Shown one piece after another: positions 1 to 9,120 of a stretch of DNA of 64,000 nucleotides (its first letter is position 1; each line of letters starts with the position of its first letter). A program made the translations under genes and the position numbers. A model generated the notes under the pieces. That model saw nothing but the letters and a program-made list of their open reading frames with translations. It had not been told where the DNA came from and searched no databases. This DNA comes from CAZUMW01 sp964621615 (GTDB lineage Bacteria; Desulfobacterota; WTBG01; CAIYCZ01; CAIRTM01), in NCBI GenBank assembly GCA_964621615.1, contig CAZUMW010000021.1, positions 1 through 64,000 of the forward strand. The letters are read 5' to 3'.

Positions 1-207
1 TCACTATGCCACGGCGGGACTATGCTGTGAAGATGCGGTTTATGGATCGCTTACATTTGTCCGGATATCCCGGTAATACTTATCAGTGGCAATATAGATA
101 TGCTGGAGGACAAATTACAGATAAACGATGTTAGTTCGGTTATCCCAAAGCCATGCAGAAAGGAGAATCTTGCAAAGGGGATACGGTCAGTGCTGGATGG
201 TGAGTGA
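1..207 (+). pseudogene. Receiver-domain (REC) fragment, frame-disrupted
   Basis: The frame ending at the TGA at 205-207 encodes a receiver C-terminal half: a PDIPVILISG strand, then a KPCRK segment holding the conserved lysine, and the final helix. Going upstream, this frame meets a stop at 28-30. Another frame there (from position 3) reads TMPRRDYAVKMRF, which resembles the usual stretch after the phospho-acceptor aspartate. The two halves are therefore out of frame, and the window edge cuts the 5' part. It closely resembles the broken receiver gene at 2606-3011, so the two are probably paralogues. It converges with the hybrid kinase on the opposite strand. Decay is more likely than function, but a sequencing indel cannot be excluded. 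Confidence 0.6.
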
Positions 208-224
208 TTACCAGGCGCCTACAA

Positions 225-1817
225 TCAGTTCAGCATTTCGCCTGTGTTTTTATTTTTAGGCAGGACCCTGTGAATAGTTTCGGCAGCGCTATGCTTTAAC
301 ATCGGTTTTTTTAAAACGTCCCGGATGCCGTGATTGCGAAGCACCTTATCATCAAAATGTCTTGTAAGGCCGGTGCAGAGAATTATAGGCAAATCAGGGT
401 TCAGCAAATGTACTTCTCTTGCAAAATCAAGCCCTGACAAATTAGGCATTGCGAAATCGGTGATAACCAAATCAAAATATTTATCTGGTCCAGATTTTAT
501 TTTTTCAAGTGCTTCTACTGAGCTGGTGCGCGTTTCCACCATATAGCCAAGATTTTTCAATGTTTCTTTTGCTATGTCTGCAATTTGTTTTTCATCATCC
601 ACGAACAAAACCCGTTCTCCATTGCCTTTTTTGATTTCTTCTTTATCTGTTTCCTGAGGATGCAAAGCTTCTTCAGAATAAAGAGGCAAATAAATATTAA
701 ATGTGGTGCCGTCGCCGCATGTGCTTGTAAAATTGATACTGCCGTTCAGCTTGTTTACAATCCCGTGTACCATTGAAAGACCGAGCCCTGTTCCTTCATC
801 TTTTTTCTTTGTGGTAAAATACGGATCAAAAATACGAGATTTATATTCTTCCTTTATCCCGCATCCTGTATCGGATATCAAAATATTGACATACTCGCCT
901 GGGGGCAGTTCGCTGCTGCCTTCATTTTCTGATATCGTTTTTTTCTGTGCCTTGATTGTTAATGTGCCATATGAGTCGGACATTGCATGAGCAGCGTTGG
1001 TGCACAAATTCATTAATATTTGATGAATGTCTGAGGGTTCGGCACAGACGACTTCGTCATCCAAATTAATCTTATATTCTACAGCGATGGTTGACGGAAT
1101 GGTTGATCGAATAAAGCGTATTACTTCCTTGAACAGAGGTTTTAGGAGCAATGATTTTTTATCATCTTTCACCTCCCTGGTAAATGTCATGATTTGTTTT
1201 ACCAGATATCGTGCTCGCTCTGATGCAGTAATGATTTGCTGTATACCTTCTTCAGCCTTTTTGGGGTTGTCTTCCATATTGTAGAGCGAAAGTTCCGCAG
1301 ACCCCATGATTACGCTTAATATGTTATTAAAATCATGTGCTATGCCTGCGGCCAGCGTGCTGATGGATTCAAGTTTATAAGCCTCTCTCAGGTGCATTTC
1401 CATTTTTTTTGATTCATCTATATCAAGACAGATTCCCAGAAAAGCGATAACTTCTCCCTTTTCATCACGAAGCGGTATGGCTTTAAAATATCCATAAAAT
1501 TCCTCGCCGTTTTTTTTACAAAAACGGGTTTCTTTTTCAAAATTTGTTATGCAGCCGGTTTTCATTTTCGAGGTATGGTTATCCATAACTTCATTTGCTT
1601 CAGGTCGTTGAATAAAGGACACCGGCTTTCCTTTTACGTCATCCGGATGATAGCCAAATAATCTTTCACCTGATGGAGTGCAATTGATAATTTTATACTG
1701 CGGATCTTTCGCATCTACAATTAGGTAGCAGACATTTTCCATCGCATTAAACACAGCATTAATCAGTTCGTTTTGTAAATGGAATTCAGATTTCAACAAT
1801 TCATAGCTGATGGACAT
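225..1817 (-). CDS. Hybrid histidine kinase (PAS-HisKA-HATPase-REC)
   Basis: A 530-residue cytoplasmic sensor kinase with no obvious membrane segment. A PAS/PAC domain spans about residues 18-135. The HisKA H-box is AAGIAHDFNNIL with the phosphorylated histidine at about 161. The HATPase domain has the N-box (NLCTNAAHAM) and the G boxes DTGCGI and GTGLGLS. A C-terminal receiver (about 405-525) keeps the acidic pair VDDE, the acceptor aspartate in VITDFAMP and the lysine in LKKP. A purine-rich AGAAGG precedes the ATG on the minus strand. Two damaged stand-alone receivers lie nearby (1-207 and 2606-3011), so this may have been a multi-component signalling locus. The signal and the output are unknown. 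Confidence 0.9.
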   Translation of the reverse strand: MSISYELLKSEFHLQNELINAVFNAMENVCYLIVDAKDPQYKIINCTPSGERLFGYHPDDVKGKPVSFIQRPEANEVMDNHTSKMKTGCITNFEKETRFCKKNGEEFYGYFKAIPLRDEKGEVIAFLGICLDIDESKKMEMHLREAYKLESISTLAAGIAHDFNNILSVIMGSAELSLYNMEDNPKKAEEGIQQIITASERARYLVKQIMTFTREVKDDKKSLLLKPLFKEVIRFIRSTIPSTIAVEYKINLDDEVVCAEPSDIHQILMNLCTNAAHAMSDSYGTLTIKAQKKTISENEGSSELPPGEYVNILISDTGCGIKEEYKSRIFDPYFTTKKKDEGTGLGLSMVHGIVNKLNGSINFTSTCGDGTTFNIYLPLYSEEALHPQETDKEEIKKGNGERVLFVDDEKQIADIAKETLKNLGYMVETRTSSVEALEKIKSGPDKYFDLVITDFAMPNLSGLDFAREVHLLNPDLPIILCTGLTRHFDDKVLRNHGIRDVLKKPMLKHSAAETIHRVLPKNKNTGEMLN

Positions 1818-2051
1818 GATATTTTTACCTTCTTATTTATTATGCAATACAAATCAACATAATTTATTGCCACTTTAATGTAACAATGTTATCATAATAT
1901 ATTTTTTCGAAACATTGTCAAGCTTGTTGAGTGAAAATATTTGCGAAAATATATTAATAAGTTATAATATTGAAATGTTTTGATGTGCTAATCAAAATAA
2001 ATTTAATTTAACCCTTCCTTTTTACCATTGTGCTGCACAAGGATATTGCAG

Positions 2052-2447
2052 GTGCCTATTTTTTACCGCGTTGAAAATGATGGCCATTTCATAAAATCTT
2101 TTGCTATTCCACCTGTATCGAAAGAGGAATTTGTAGACTACGAGTTAGCACATGCAATTGATAAATCAATCAAACCACCGGCTTGTGAGCTCCTTTCAAT
2201 TTATAACAATGCATTTAGAAACATAACACCGAACGATATGAAGCAGGTATTTGACCGGCGCAACGAACTGAATCAAATACCGCATCCTCACCGCTGTGCA
2301 ATAGCCGTAAACTTTTCGGTTGATTCTTCCTGGGACGTGGTGGAATTTTATTGGGGCATGGTTATGCTTCACCGTTCAGAAGCCGTGCATATTTTCGATA
2401 ACAACGATAAAGCAATAAAATGGCTGGGTATACAGGACACATCATAG
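2052..2447 (+). CDS. Hypothetical protein, about 131 aa
   Basis: I do not recognise this family. The frame is open from a TTG at 2028, but AAGGA at 2039-2043 sits 8 bases before a GTG at 2052, so the GTG is the likelier start (protein begins MPIFYRVENDG). The sequence is soluble with no signal peptide. The last third (about VVEFYWGMVMLHRSEAVHIF then DNNDKAIKWLGI) has the beta-strand then 'ALEWL-like' helix look of SpoIIAA/STAS-type proteins; this is a weak impression only. It lies between a hybrid kinase and a broken receiver gene, so a link to signalling is possible. Confidence 0.55.
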   Translation: MPIFYRVENDGHFIKSFAIPPVSKEEFVDYELAHAIDKSIKPPACELLSIYNNAFRNITPNDMKQVFDRRNELNQIPHPHRCAIAVNFSVDSSWDVVEFYWGMVMLHRSEAVHIFDNNDKAIKWLGIQDTS

Positions 2448-2605
2448 CAAAAATCCCTGTTGATATATGTGGCGATTACTCATAAAATAAGAGTGATAGT
2501 GTGAGAAATAAACCTTTCGATATTTATTGATATAGCATACCATTTGTCCTATTATTATACGTATAATTATACGACATTTATTACATTATAGGGGGGGCGG
2601 GGCAA

Positions 2606-3011
2606 ATGAATGCAATTCCAAAAAATAATATATCCCATGAACCCGAACGGATCCTTCTTGTTGACGATGAGAAACGACTTCTGCCGGTTCTGAAGCTAAT
2701 GATTGAAAGCCTTGGCTTATCAGGTAACCGCAATGATCGACATCCGGGAGGCCCTTGAACTTTTTAAAAAAAATCCCCACGGATATGACGCAATTATCAC
2801 TGACATGAACATGCCCCATTTGAATGGTGATATGCTGGCCCTTGAAGCTGTTACCATTCAACCGGATATCCCCGTGATTCTTATAAGCGGATTTATAACA
2901 TCAATCTACGACAGTAAAATCCAGCAAAAAGGCATTAAAGCGTTTATACGCAAACCATGTAAAAAAAATGAGATGGCGAGAACAATCAGGAATGTTTTAA
3001 AAAAGCATTAA
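2606..3011 (+). pseudogene. Single-domain response regulator, single-base frameshift
   Basis: Translation from the ATG at 2606 gives the start of a receiver domain (ERILLVDDEKRLLPVLKLMI) but stops at 2756-2758 after 50 codons. The rest of the domain is in the next frame up to the stop ending at 3011: YQVTAMIDIREALELF, the phospho-acceptor strand AIITDMNMP, PDIPVILISG and the lysine in IRKPCKK. The switch occurs around 2715-2722, where the reading ESLG should continue into YQVTA; one surplus base there explains it. All catalytic residues are present if the frame is restored. It is either a recent pseudogene or a base-calling error. A G-rich tract (2591-2602) precedes the start. Confidence 0.75.
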
Positions 3012-3342
3012 GCGGTTTGCTAAAGCGCAGTTGATTTAATCGTATTTTAGATTTAATAAGTTGGATATGTTTAATCCGAAACAGGTCGAGCCAAGCTATA
3101 ACACGTTTGATTAACTTGTTATCTTTCATCGACCGAAAAAAGTTTACTTTCGACTATAGGTCGACAATTACATTCACTGTCAAAAATAGTCGACTCTATA
3201 TCTCACGCTCCCCGGTTTTGTCCATTGCAATATATTCTTCCCGAACCAGCTCAAACACAGCCGTCTGACTGATAAGAGCTACACGGAATCTGTAATCTAT
3301 ATAATCATCGGTGTGTGAAATCGTTGAGATATATAAAATATA
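3012..3342. other. Intergenic, no supported gene
   Basis: No convincing coding region is seen. There are four TCGAC motifs between 3129 and 3194, two of them inside GTCGAC palindromes, just upstream of the excisionase-like gene. They could be binding sites for that protein or chance. A 62-codon minus-strand frame exists at 3196-3384 but overlaps the HTH gene and has no recognisable domain. Confidence 0.3.
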
Positions 3343-3576
3343 ATGGCCTCTACAATGGAAGCGATTTCCCTGCAACACATACATTCCGAACCCTACACCT
3401 TATCATTAAGGGGTGCCGAATTATATTTCGGGATCAAAGAAAAGACCTTCAGGAACTGGATTCATGAAGGCAGACTGCGCCGGGGTTACCATTACCGTAA
3501 AGTCGGCGGTAAAGTCCTTCTGATCCGGGATAAGTTCATTGAATACATGGAGCAAGAAGATGGCTGTACGGGTTAA
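3343..3576 (+). CDS. Excisionase-like / MerR-type helix-turn-helix protein
   Basis: A 77-residue protein. The segment from about residue 20 (LRGAELYFGIKEKTFRNWIH followed by an EGRL turn) has the pattern of helix_turn_helix_17/AlpA-Xis proteins, and a short wing follows (KVGGKVLLIRDKFIEYM). Such proteins bind attachment sites or promoters and steer integrase direction. Its stop at 3576 overlaps the ATG (3560) of the downstream integrase remnant, the usual xis-int arrangement. The true start could be further in, at about residue 5, because there is no clear ribosome site. The integrase is broken, so this gene is probably a relic of a mobile element, although its own frame is intact. Confidence 0.65.
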   Translation: MASTMEAISLQHIHSEPYTLSLRGAELYFGIKEKTFRNWIHEGRLRRGYHYRKVGGKVLLIRDKFIEYMEQEDGCTG

Positions 3577-4746
3577 GCGCGGCATATTATACATAGATTT
3601 CCGGTGCAAAGACCCCAAGGCATTATTGTCCGGTGCCGCGAAACCACCGGCAGAAAAGACACGCCGAAAAACCGGAAGTGGGTTTCCGATAAAGACAAAG
3701 CCATTTAATATGAGCTTAAAAATGGAATGTTTGATTATTTGCGGCACTTTCCTGATGGTGCCAAATCAAGCCGGTTTAAGAAACAGTGGGATGGGCAGAA
3801 AATCACGATGGCCGATTTCTGGACTGAATGGATCGGAGAAAAAACACTGCGCATAAACACAGAACGCGGTTGGGAATCGGCTTACAAACTATATATCAAA
3901 CCGTATTTTGGCACCTGGCCGGTTATTGCAATTAAGGAATCAGATATTTTGAAATTCAGAAAACAACTGATTTACAGCGGCCATTTGAAAGAATCAACTA
4001 TTAATCACCGCATCATAAAACCGCTTTGCATGTGTCTTGGAAATGCGGTAAAAAAGGAATTGATAGAAAACCATCCCTGTGAAGATGTGCGTCGTCTGGT
4101 GGAAACCCCTGGAAGACATGGACCCGTTTTCGTTTGATGAGATAATAGCTTTTCTTGATTTCCTGAAAACAGAAAATGATATGTTCTACAACCTGGTAGA
4201 TCTGTGGCACCGGACAGGACCGCGCCCCGGAGAAATATGCGGGCTGATGTGGCAAAGAATCGATTATTTCAATAAGAAAATGCTTATACGGGCTACCAGG
4301 AGCAACAACATGGATGGTCCTCCGAAAACCGCCAGCTCCATCCGTGACATTGATCTCAGCCCCGCAGCTATTGACGCACTGAAGCGGCAGGAGAAACACA
4401 CGCTCCTGCAAAACAGCTACGTGTTTATGTCAGAAAACGGAAATCCTTTGTCCGTTGAAGGGCTGGCAAGCAGAATGCGGCATCTGATGAAAAGGGCAGG
4501 GGTGAGAGCCCGCGTCCGCCGAAACATTTCCGTCATACGTTTGCTACCCTTCATCTGGCTGCCGGTGAAAACATCACCTGGGTAAGCCGGATGCTGGGAC
4601 ATGCAAATGCAAAAATCAACTGGAACACATATAATAGATATATACCGAATCTGACCCGCGATGATGGGTCGGCATTTGAAGCCATGATGAACTCAAAAAA
4701 AGTTGGGCACACTGTGCCCAAAATGAGGGAAAAAGAGGGAAAATGA
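3560..4746 (+). pseudogene. Tyrosine recombinase / integrase, multiply disrupted
   Basis: Fragments of one integrase lie in successive frames. MAVRVKRGILYIDFR (from 3560) is the N-terminal arm-binding part. In a second frame DTPKNRKWVSDKDKAI runs into an in-frame TAA at 3706-3708, then YELKNGMFDYL and the SAM-like core-binding domain continue to 4137. Another shift leads to the catalytic part (DLWHRTGPRPGE, box I arginine). A last shift near 4510-4520 leads to KHFRHTFATLHLAAGE, LGHANAKINWNTY and the end at 4746. At least three frameshifts plus one stop make it non-functional as read. It ends about 65 bp from the 3' end of tRNA-Glu, the typical position for a tRNA-integrating island. Confidence 0.85.
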
Positions 4747-4810
4747 GGGACATTTTTAGGGAACACCAATTTGAAAAAACAAGAAAAACAACCACTTAGG
4801 AAAGCTGAAA

Positions 4811-4883
4811 TGGTCCCAACGGGAGTCGAACCCGTGTTTCCGGCGTGAGAGGCCGGCGTCCTAGGCCACTAGACGATAGGACC
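4811..4883 (-). tRNA. tRNA-Glu (CUC)
   Basis: The minus strand folds as a 73-nt tRNA. The acceptor stem GGTCCTA pairs with TGGGACC (one G-T), there is a D-arm with the AGTGG loop, the anticodon loop CCTCTCA gives anticodon CUC, and the T-arm contains GGTTCGACTCC. The discriminator base is A and CCA is not encoded. A degenerate integrase lies next to its 3' end, so this gene is a plausible integration site. Confidence 0.95.
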
Positions 4884-4895
4884 GCATAGAATTGA

Positions 4896-4969
4896 TGGCT
4901 GGGGGACCAGGATTCGAACCTGGATAACCAGATCCAGAGTCTGGCGTATTGCCATTATACGATCCCCCA
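4896..4969 (-). tRNA. tRNA-Gln (CUG)
   Basis: The minus strand starts TGGGGGATCGTATAATGGCA. The anticodon stem CCAGA/TCTGG encloses the loop CTCTGGA, giving anticodon CUG. The T-arm is followed by TCCCCCA, discriminator G and an encoded CCA (4896-4898). It lies 12 bp upstream of tRNA-Glu on the same strand, so the two are probably co-transcribed. Confidence 0.95.
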
Positions 4970-4971
4970 GT

Positions 4972-5460
4972 AAGTAATTTCGAGAAGCTATGAATTAATT
5001 TATTAAATTACGATAATCAGACTTACCAGTCAAGTAAATTTTTTTCTGTTCTTATCTGCGCTGTAAAATATTTTTTAAGTAGAAGAATTGTAAGAGGGTA
5101 TTCGCTAAAACCACTTTTCCAGAAGGGGAATTAATTAGGTTTCCCCGCAGTTTTCAGTGTTTACGTAGATTCGCAGATGCCATCGTATTTTTCAGCTATG
5201 TTATGCATTACGCAAAAATTTTATCGACAAATCAACCGTCAGCCGTGTTATCCAGGTAAAAAAAACTTTTTTATTTTACATTTTTTTCGTATTTATTTTT
5301 TTCATCTTGACATAAAACATTTCATTAGTTAATTGAAAAAAAGATTCAAATGAAATGTATGCTGTTGATATATTTTTTATAGTGTCTGCCCTTTACTTAT
5401 GTATAAAAAAAGCCAAGCAAACCGCTCACTATATATATTACATACAGAGGAATCAACATA
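4972..5460. promoter_or_regulatory. AT-rich intergenic with possible promoter for the DUF1329 gene
   Basis: No gene is seen. A TTGACA hexamer at 5307-5312 could be a -35 element, but no good -10 follows at 16-18 bp (best is TAATTG at 5330), so the promoter call is weak. AGAGGA just before 5461 is a clear ribosome-binding site. The tRNA pair must be transcribed leftward from somewhere within this region. Confidence 0.35.
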
Positions 5461-6879
5461 ATGAATCAGGGTTACCGTTTTTCTAAATCAGCGTGCATAG
5501 TAATCGGAGCTGCTATTATTGGTATGTATACATACCAGTCACCGGCGTATGGTGATAATCTGCCGCAATGGGTAACACAGTGGCAAAACTGGGCACATAC
5601 TACTAATGACTATGATTTTATTGAATGGTCAAAGACGTTATCATCTCCTGAAGCTGTTAACCTTGGAAATGAGTGGGAGGATTTTCTTGGTTATAATGCT
5701 GTTGATATCGTTGCCAACGACAACACAGCACCGCTCATTAAGCCGGGCCTGGTTATAACGCCGGACAATGTTCACAAATATGAAAAGCAGCTGCGGCAGC
5801 TGTTCCCGTTCGGCTTTGACTGGGAAGTCGACAGGATTACCGGCTCCGGCATCTTTGCTGATTATAGCTGCTCACCTCTTGAAATGGTCATAGTTCCCAC
5901 AACCCATGCCTGGAATGATCGCGCATATCTTGAAGCAACAAAAAAGTATTCATCAATGTGTTACCTTGATCAAAACAATATACTCTGCGGCTGGGTGGCT
6001 GGAATACCGTTTCCAAAACCTGATAGTGCCGTACAGATTATTCATAATTATGACCGCCTTACAATTATGGGTGACAATTTGAATTCAATGCCTATGTCTA
6101 TCGGACTGTATGGGAGGGAGGGCGTTCGAGAGCGGGTTGAAAAAATTGAACTGCACTGGCGCAATTACTCCGGCCGCATCAAGATATCTCCGACACCGGT
6201 AATTCCGGGGTTCAAAGGAATTTATGAAAAAGGGTCTATATTCGGCTTATATCCCTATGATTTAAAAGGATACACTGCTGTTCGAACACGGTTTGCCGAC
6301 CCGCAGAAAGAGGATTCGTTTGTAACCTATATACCATCTATACGACGAATACGCAGGCTGGCCGGAAGCAACACACAGGATCCGCTTGTGGGATCAGATT
6401 TGCTGTGGGAGGACTGGAAAGGCTACTGGAGCAAAATCTCCGACCATCCGGCAACGTATGAACTTCTCGGAGAGGCGGTTGTGCTATGCCCCTCATTTAA
6501 TCCTAAGCCGATACGCTACGAGTCAAAATATGGGGGATGGTGTCAGCGCTACTGGTGGGAAAAGCGCCCTGTATGGGTTGTGCGCATACAGTATACCGCT
6601 AACAGTTATATTTACGGTTCCCGTGTGATGTATATTGACAGGGAAACATTTGCCCTGCAGCAGCAGATGATTTATGACCGGCAGGGCCGGATTTGGAAGC
6701 TGTGGGACTGGTGCTGGCGCTGGAATCCGGACAACGGAGAACTGGATTACTGGAATCCATGGATGTGTGATATCTTGAACAAGCACTTATCCATAGTGAA
6801 GCATCACATTATCATTAATATGCCCAATATAAGTGATGATTTGTTTAATATACGATATCTGATGAAGCGGGCACACTAG
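5461..6879 (+). CDS. DUF1329 family envelope protein, copy 1
   Basis: A 472-residue protein with an N-terminal signal peptide (hydrophobic stretch about 11-28, cleavage likely near SPAYG-D). The mature part matches the DUF1329 family, which by established fold classification resembles the LolA/LolB lipoprotein-carrier fold and is found in the periplasm or outer membrane. It is rich in tryptophan and tyrosine, with hallmark stretches such as RRIRRLAGSNTQDPLVGSD and WKLWDWCWRW. A near full-length paralogue lies at 15254-16660 (by eye about two-thirds identical). It has a good AGAGGA ribosome site and is followed 32 bp later by a NarX-type kinase. The probable role is handling a lipid or other hydrophobic substrate for the adjacent RND/DUF1302 proteins; the substrate is unknown. 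Confidence 0.85.
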   Translation: MNQGYRFSKSACIVIGAAIIGMYTYQSPAYGDNLPQWVTQWQNWAHTTNDYDFIEWSKTLSSPEAVNLGNEWEDFLGYNAVDIVANDNTAPLIKPGLVITPDNVHKYEKQLRQLFPFGFDWEVDRITGSGIFADYSCSPLEMVIVPTTHAWNDRAYLEATKKYSSMCYLDQNNILCGWVAGIPFPKPDSAVQIIHNYDRLTIMGDNLNSMPMSIGLYGREGVRERVEKIELHWRNYSGRIKISPTPVIPGFKGIYEKGSIFGLYPYDLKGYTAVRTRFADPQKEDSFVTYIPSIRRIRRLAGSNTQDPLVGSDLLWEDWKGYWSKISDHPATYELLGEAVVLCPSFNPKPIRYESKYGGWCQRYWWEKRPVWVVRIQYTANSYIYGSRVMYIDRETFALQQQMIYDRQGRIWKLWDWCWRWNPDNGELDYWNPWMCDILNKHLSIVKHHIIINMPNISDDLFNIRYLMKRAH

Positions 6880-6911
6880 AAATATATAGTATTGCGGAAT
6901 ATTTTTAAGGC

Positions 6912-8288
6912 ATGAAAAAAGCCCAGAAGATTATATATAACCCTGTTTTTGTGATTGTTGTCATCTGTTTGAGCTTCGGGTGTATTATCTGTCTTTTCCA
7001 GTTTTATGACTATAGAACATCCCAGCTGATTGCTGAAAAAGATAAAGCTCTGTGGCTGCTTAACGGATGGGAGTTGTTACAAAACACGACAAAAGACCTT
7101 TTGATTACTGAAGATCTTCCGGCTGCACAGCGGCGATGGACAGAGGCAATTGATGCTTTTGACGGGAAAATACACAGCTTCATCAATTCTGACATCACCA
7201 GACAGATATACAGCGACAATAAGCAATTCAGACATAAAATTAAAGAAACAGAAAATCTGTGGCGCGTAATAAAACCGCGCATGGAATATGCCCGGGATCA
7301 GTTCAACAATTACCTGGCCATTGACGGCACACACTCACGTAATAAAACATTAAGTCTGCTCAATGAACTGTTTATTAACGGTGAGCGCCCCGGACATAAG
7401 ATGAATCAAATGGTACTGTTCGATTTAACCTATGATATACAGTACCTTGTGTCTTCACTGAATAATTATTTTGTTTCCGTACTGTCAGACACTGTGAAGC
7501 ACATCATAGATCTTATCGATCAGGAATCACGTGAGATACGATACATTGCAATCATTTCAACGCTTATTATAATGTGTTTAACAACAATGTTTATTCTGGT
7601 GAGCCAGCGCAGGCTTGCGGAATCAAATGTACAGCTGAAATTTTTATCAAATCAGCTCATTCAGGCTGAAGTAAAAGAGCACCGGCGCATAGCTTACGAA
7701 TTGCATGACCAGCTTGGACAGTCGCTGACCGCTATAAAATATGCTTCAGAGCAATCTATGCTTCTGGCAAAAAAGGGTGACAGCGCAGCGTGCTGCAGCG
7801 TACTTGACAACGTTGTCAGAAACGCCCAGCAGGCGATTGCTGAGACACGAAGGCTTTCTAAGGGGCTTCATCCAGCGATTATAGATCAGCTCGGCATAAC
7901 CGCAACCATTACCTGGTTTACCCGCGAGTTTAATGAACTATACAAACATATTTCAATTACCAAAAGCATTACGGTTGATGAAAATGACGTACCCGGCAAT
8001 CTGAAAATCATTATATACCGGACGCTGCAGGAGTCGCTGAATAATATTGCAAAACACAGTAAAGCCTCCAGCGTCGATGTCCAGCTATTCCGGGGGAAAA
8101 ACAAAATTTCTTTTAATATTAAAGATAACGGAATAGGGTTTCCAATTGAAAACATCTGGCATATGAGAAGCAAAATTGATGGCTTGGGATTGTTAACGAT
8201 GCGAGAGCGTATAGAGCTTTCAGGAGGGATGTTTTCTGTTCAATCGTCTAAATCCGGGACGAGCATAAGCGCACAGTGGGCTATCTGA
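6912..8288 (+). CDS. NarX-type (HisKA_3) membrane histidine kinase
   Basis: A 458-residue sensor kinase. One transmembrane helix lies at about 11-30 and another at about 210-230. Between them is a mostly helical periplasmic sensor domain of about 180 residues that I cannot assign. The HisKA_3 dimerisation motif HRRIAYELHDQLGQSLTAI has its phospho-histidine at about 265. A compact HATPase domain follows (NNIAKHSKA, DNGIGF, GLGLLTMRERI). This class partners NarL/FixJ-type regulators, and exactly such a gene lies tail-to-tail at 8281-8958, overlapping by 8 bp. It starts 32 bp after the DUF1329 gene, so the kinase is probably co-transcribed with it and may sense the substrate or the envelope state linked to that protein. 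Confidence 0.9.
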   Translation: MKKAQKIIYNPVFVIVVICLSFGCIICLFQFYDYRTSQLIAEKDKALWLLNGWELLQNTTKDLLITEDLPAAQRRWTEAIDAFDGKIHSFINSDITRQIYSDNKQFRHKIKETENLWRVIKPRMEYARDQFNNYLAIDGTHSRNKTLSLLNELFINGERPGHKMNQMVLFDLTYDIQYLVSSLNNYFVSVLSDTVKHIIDLIDQESREIRYIAIISTLIIMCLTTMFILVSQRRLAESNVQLKFLSNQLIQAEVKEHRRIAYELHDQLGQSLTAIKYASEQSMLLAKKGDSAACCSVLDNVVRNAQQAIAETRRLSKGLHPAIIDQLGITATITWFTREFNELYKHISITKSITVDENDVPGNLKIIIYRTLQESLNNIAKHSKASSVDVQLFRGKNKISFNIKDNGIGFPIENIWHMRSKIDGLGLLTMRERIELSGGMFSVQSSKSGTSISAQWAI

Positions 8289-8958
8289 CGCTGTGGTTTT
8301 CAAGGATACCGTTTTCCATTGCATAATTTATGATGTCACAAAGGTTATGCAAATTCAATTTGTGCATTAAATTTTCCCTGTGCTTTTGAACTGTTTTCAC
8401 GCTAATACAAAATGTTTGTGCAATGGATTTATTTTTGTACCCTTCCGCGATAAGCTTTAATATTTCACGCTCGCGACCGGTAAGGCTGTCAATGCTGGAT
8501 GTTGTTCTGACATGCTCTTTTCCCGCTATATAACCGGAAATTACTTTGCCTGAAATGCTGGGGCTTATAAAGTTTTTCCCCCTCAGGACATTGTCAATAG
8601 CCAGCATTAATTCCTCCCGGTTTGCCTCTTTCACAACATACCCGTCAGCGCCGGCATTCAGTGCAGCTAAAATAAATTCTTCGGAATCATGAACAGTAAG
8701 AACGACGATTTTCGTATCGGGGCAGTGCTTCTTGATAGCGCTGATTGCATCCATCCCTGTCATACGCGGCATGCTGAGATCCATCAGCACAAGATCGGGC
8801 TGTAACTGCTCCGTGAGTTTTAACGCCTGATATCCGTCGTCGGCTTCCCCCACGATTATGTAGTCCTGACAGGAGGTTATAATTAGGCGTAACCCCTCGC
8901 GTACGATTGTACGATCTTCAACAAGAACTATTCTTTTCGTGCCGTTCACACTATACAT
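8281..8958 (-). CDS. NarL/FixJ-family response regulator
   Basis: A 225-residue regulator. The receiver domain (about 8-125) has the acidic pair at 14-15 (VEDR), the acceptor aspartate at about 60 (LVLMDLSMP) and a lysine in YVVKEA. A LuxR-type HTH (about 158-220) contains SLTGREREILKLIAEGYKNK then SVKTVQKHRENLMHKL. It is convergent with the NarX-type kinase gene, the 3' ends overlapping by 8 bp, which makes them an obvious cognate pair. Its own promoter must lie in 8960-9200, the same intergenic region that holds repeated AATACGGTATT-like boxes upstream of the YCF48/RND operon. Control of that operon by this regulator is a reasonable inference. Confidence 0.9.
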   Translation of the reverse strand: MYSVNGTKRIVLVEDRTIVREGLRLIITSCQDYIIVGEADDGYQALKLTEQLQPDLVLMDLSMPRMTGMDAISAIKKHCPDTKIVVLTVHDSEEFILAALNAGADGYVVKEANREELMLAIDNVLRGKNFISPSISGKVISGYIAGKEHVRTTSSIDSLTGREREILKLIAEGYKNKSIAQTFCISVKTVQKHRENLMHKLNLHNLCDIINYAMENGILENHSVR

Positions 8959-9065
8959 TTAAATTATTAATATCAATATATTGCTAAATATATAAATTAA
9001 TTACATCATCAATTTTCATTTTAAATAGCTTACCGTTCAGTGTCAATAATTTTCTTTAATAACAC

Positions 9066-9120
9066 AGTATTTAAAAATACGGTATTAAACAATCAAAAAT
9101 ACGATACTAACCGTATTTAC
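9066..9120. promoter_or_regulatory. Cluster of AAATACGGT-type repeats (putative operator)
   Basis: Between the divergent regulator and YCF48-like genes there are four variants of one box: AGTATTT at 9066-9072 (inverted), AAATACGGTATT at 9075-9086, AAATACGATACT at 9097-9108, and AACCGTATTT at 9109-9118 (inverted). The second is a perfect 5+1+5 inverted repeat (AATAC-G-GTATT). Spacing between box centres is roughly one to two helical turns. This looks like a multi-site operator; the neighbouring NarL-type regulator is the obvious candidate to bind it. No close -35/-10 pair was assigned. Confidence 0.5.

Noticed and set aside
3120..3200. CRISPR-like or operator array from repeated TCGAC motifs
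   Set aside because: Units are 5-6 bp, unevenly spaced and not embedded in longer repeats, so no array; an operator role is only speculative. No CRISPR array was seen elsewhere.
3196..3384. 62-codon minus-strand frame upstream of the excisionase-like gene
   Set aside because: It overlaps the HTH gene start, has no ribosome site or recognised domain, and lies in a decaying mobile region.
5307..5335. Strong sigma-70 promoter for the first DUF1329 gene
   Set aside because: The TTGACA is clear, but no acceptable -10 follows at normal spacing, so it is only noted as possible.
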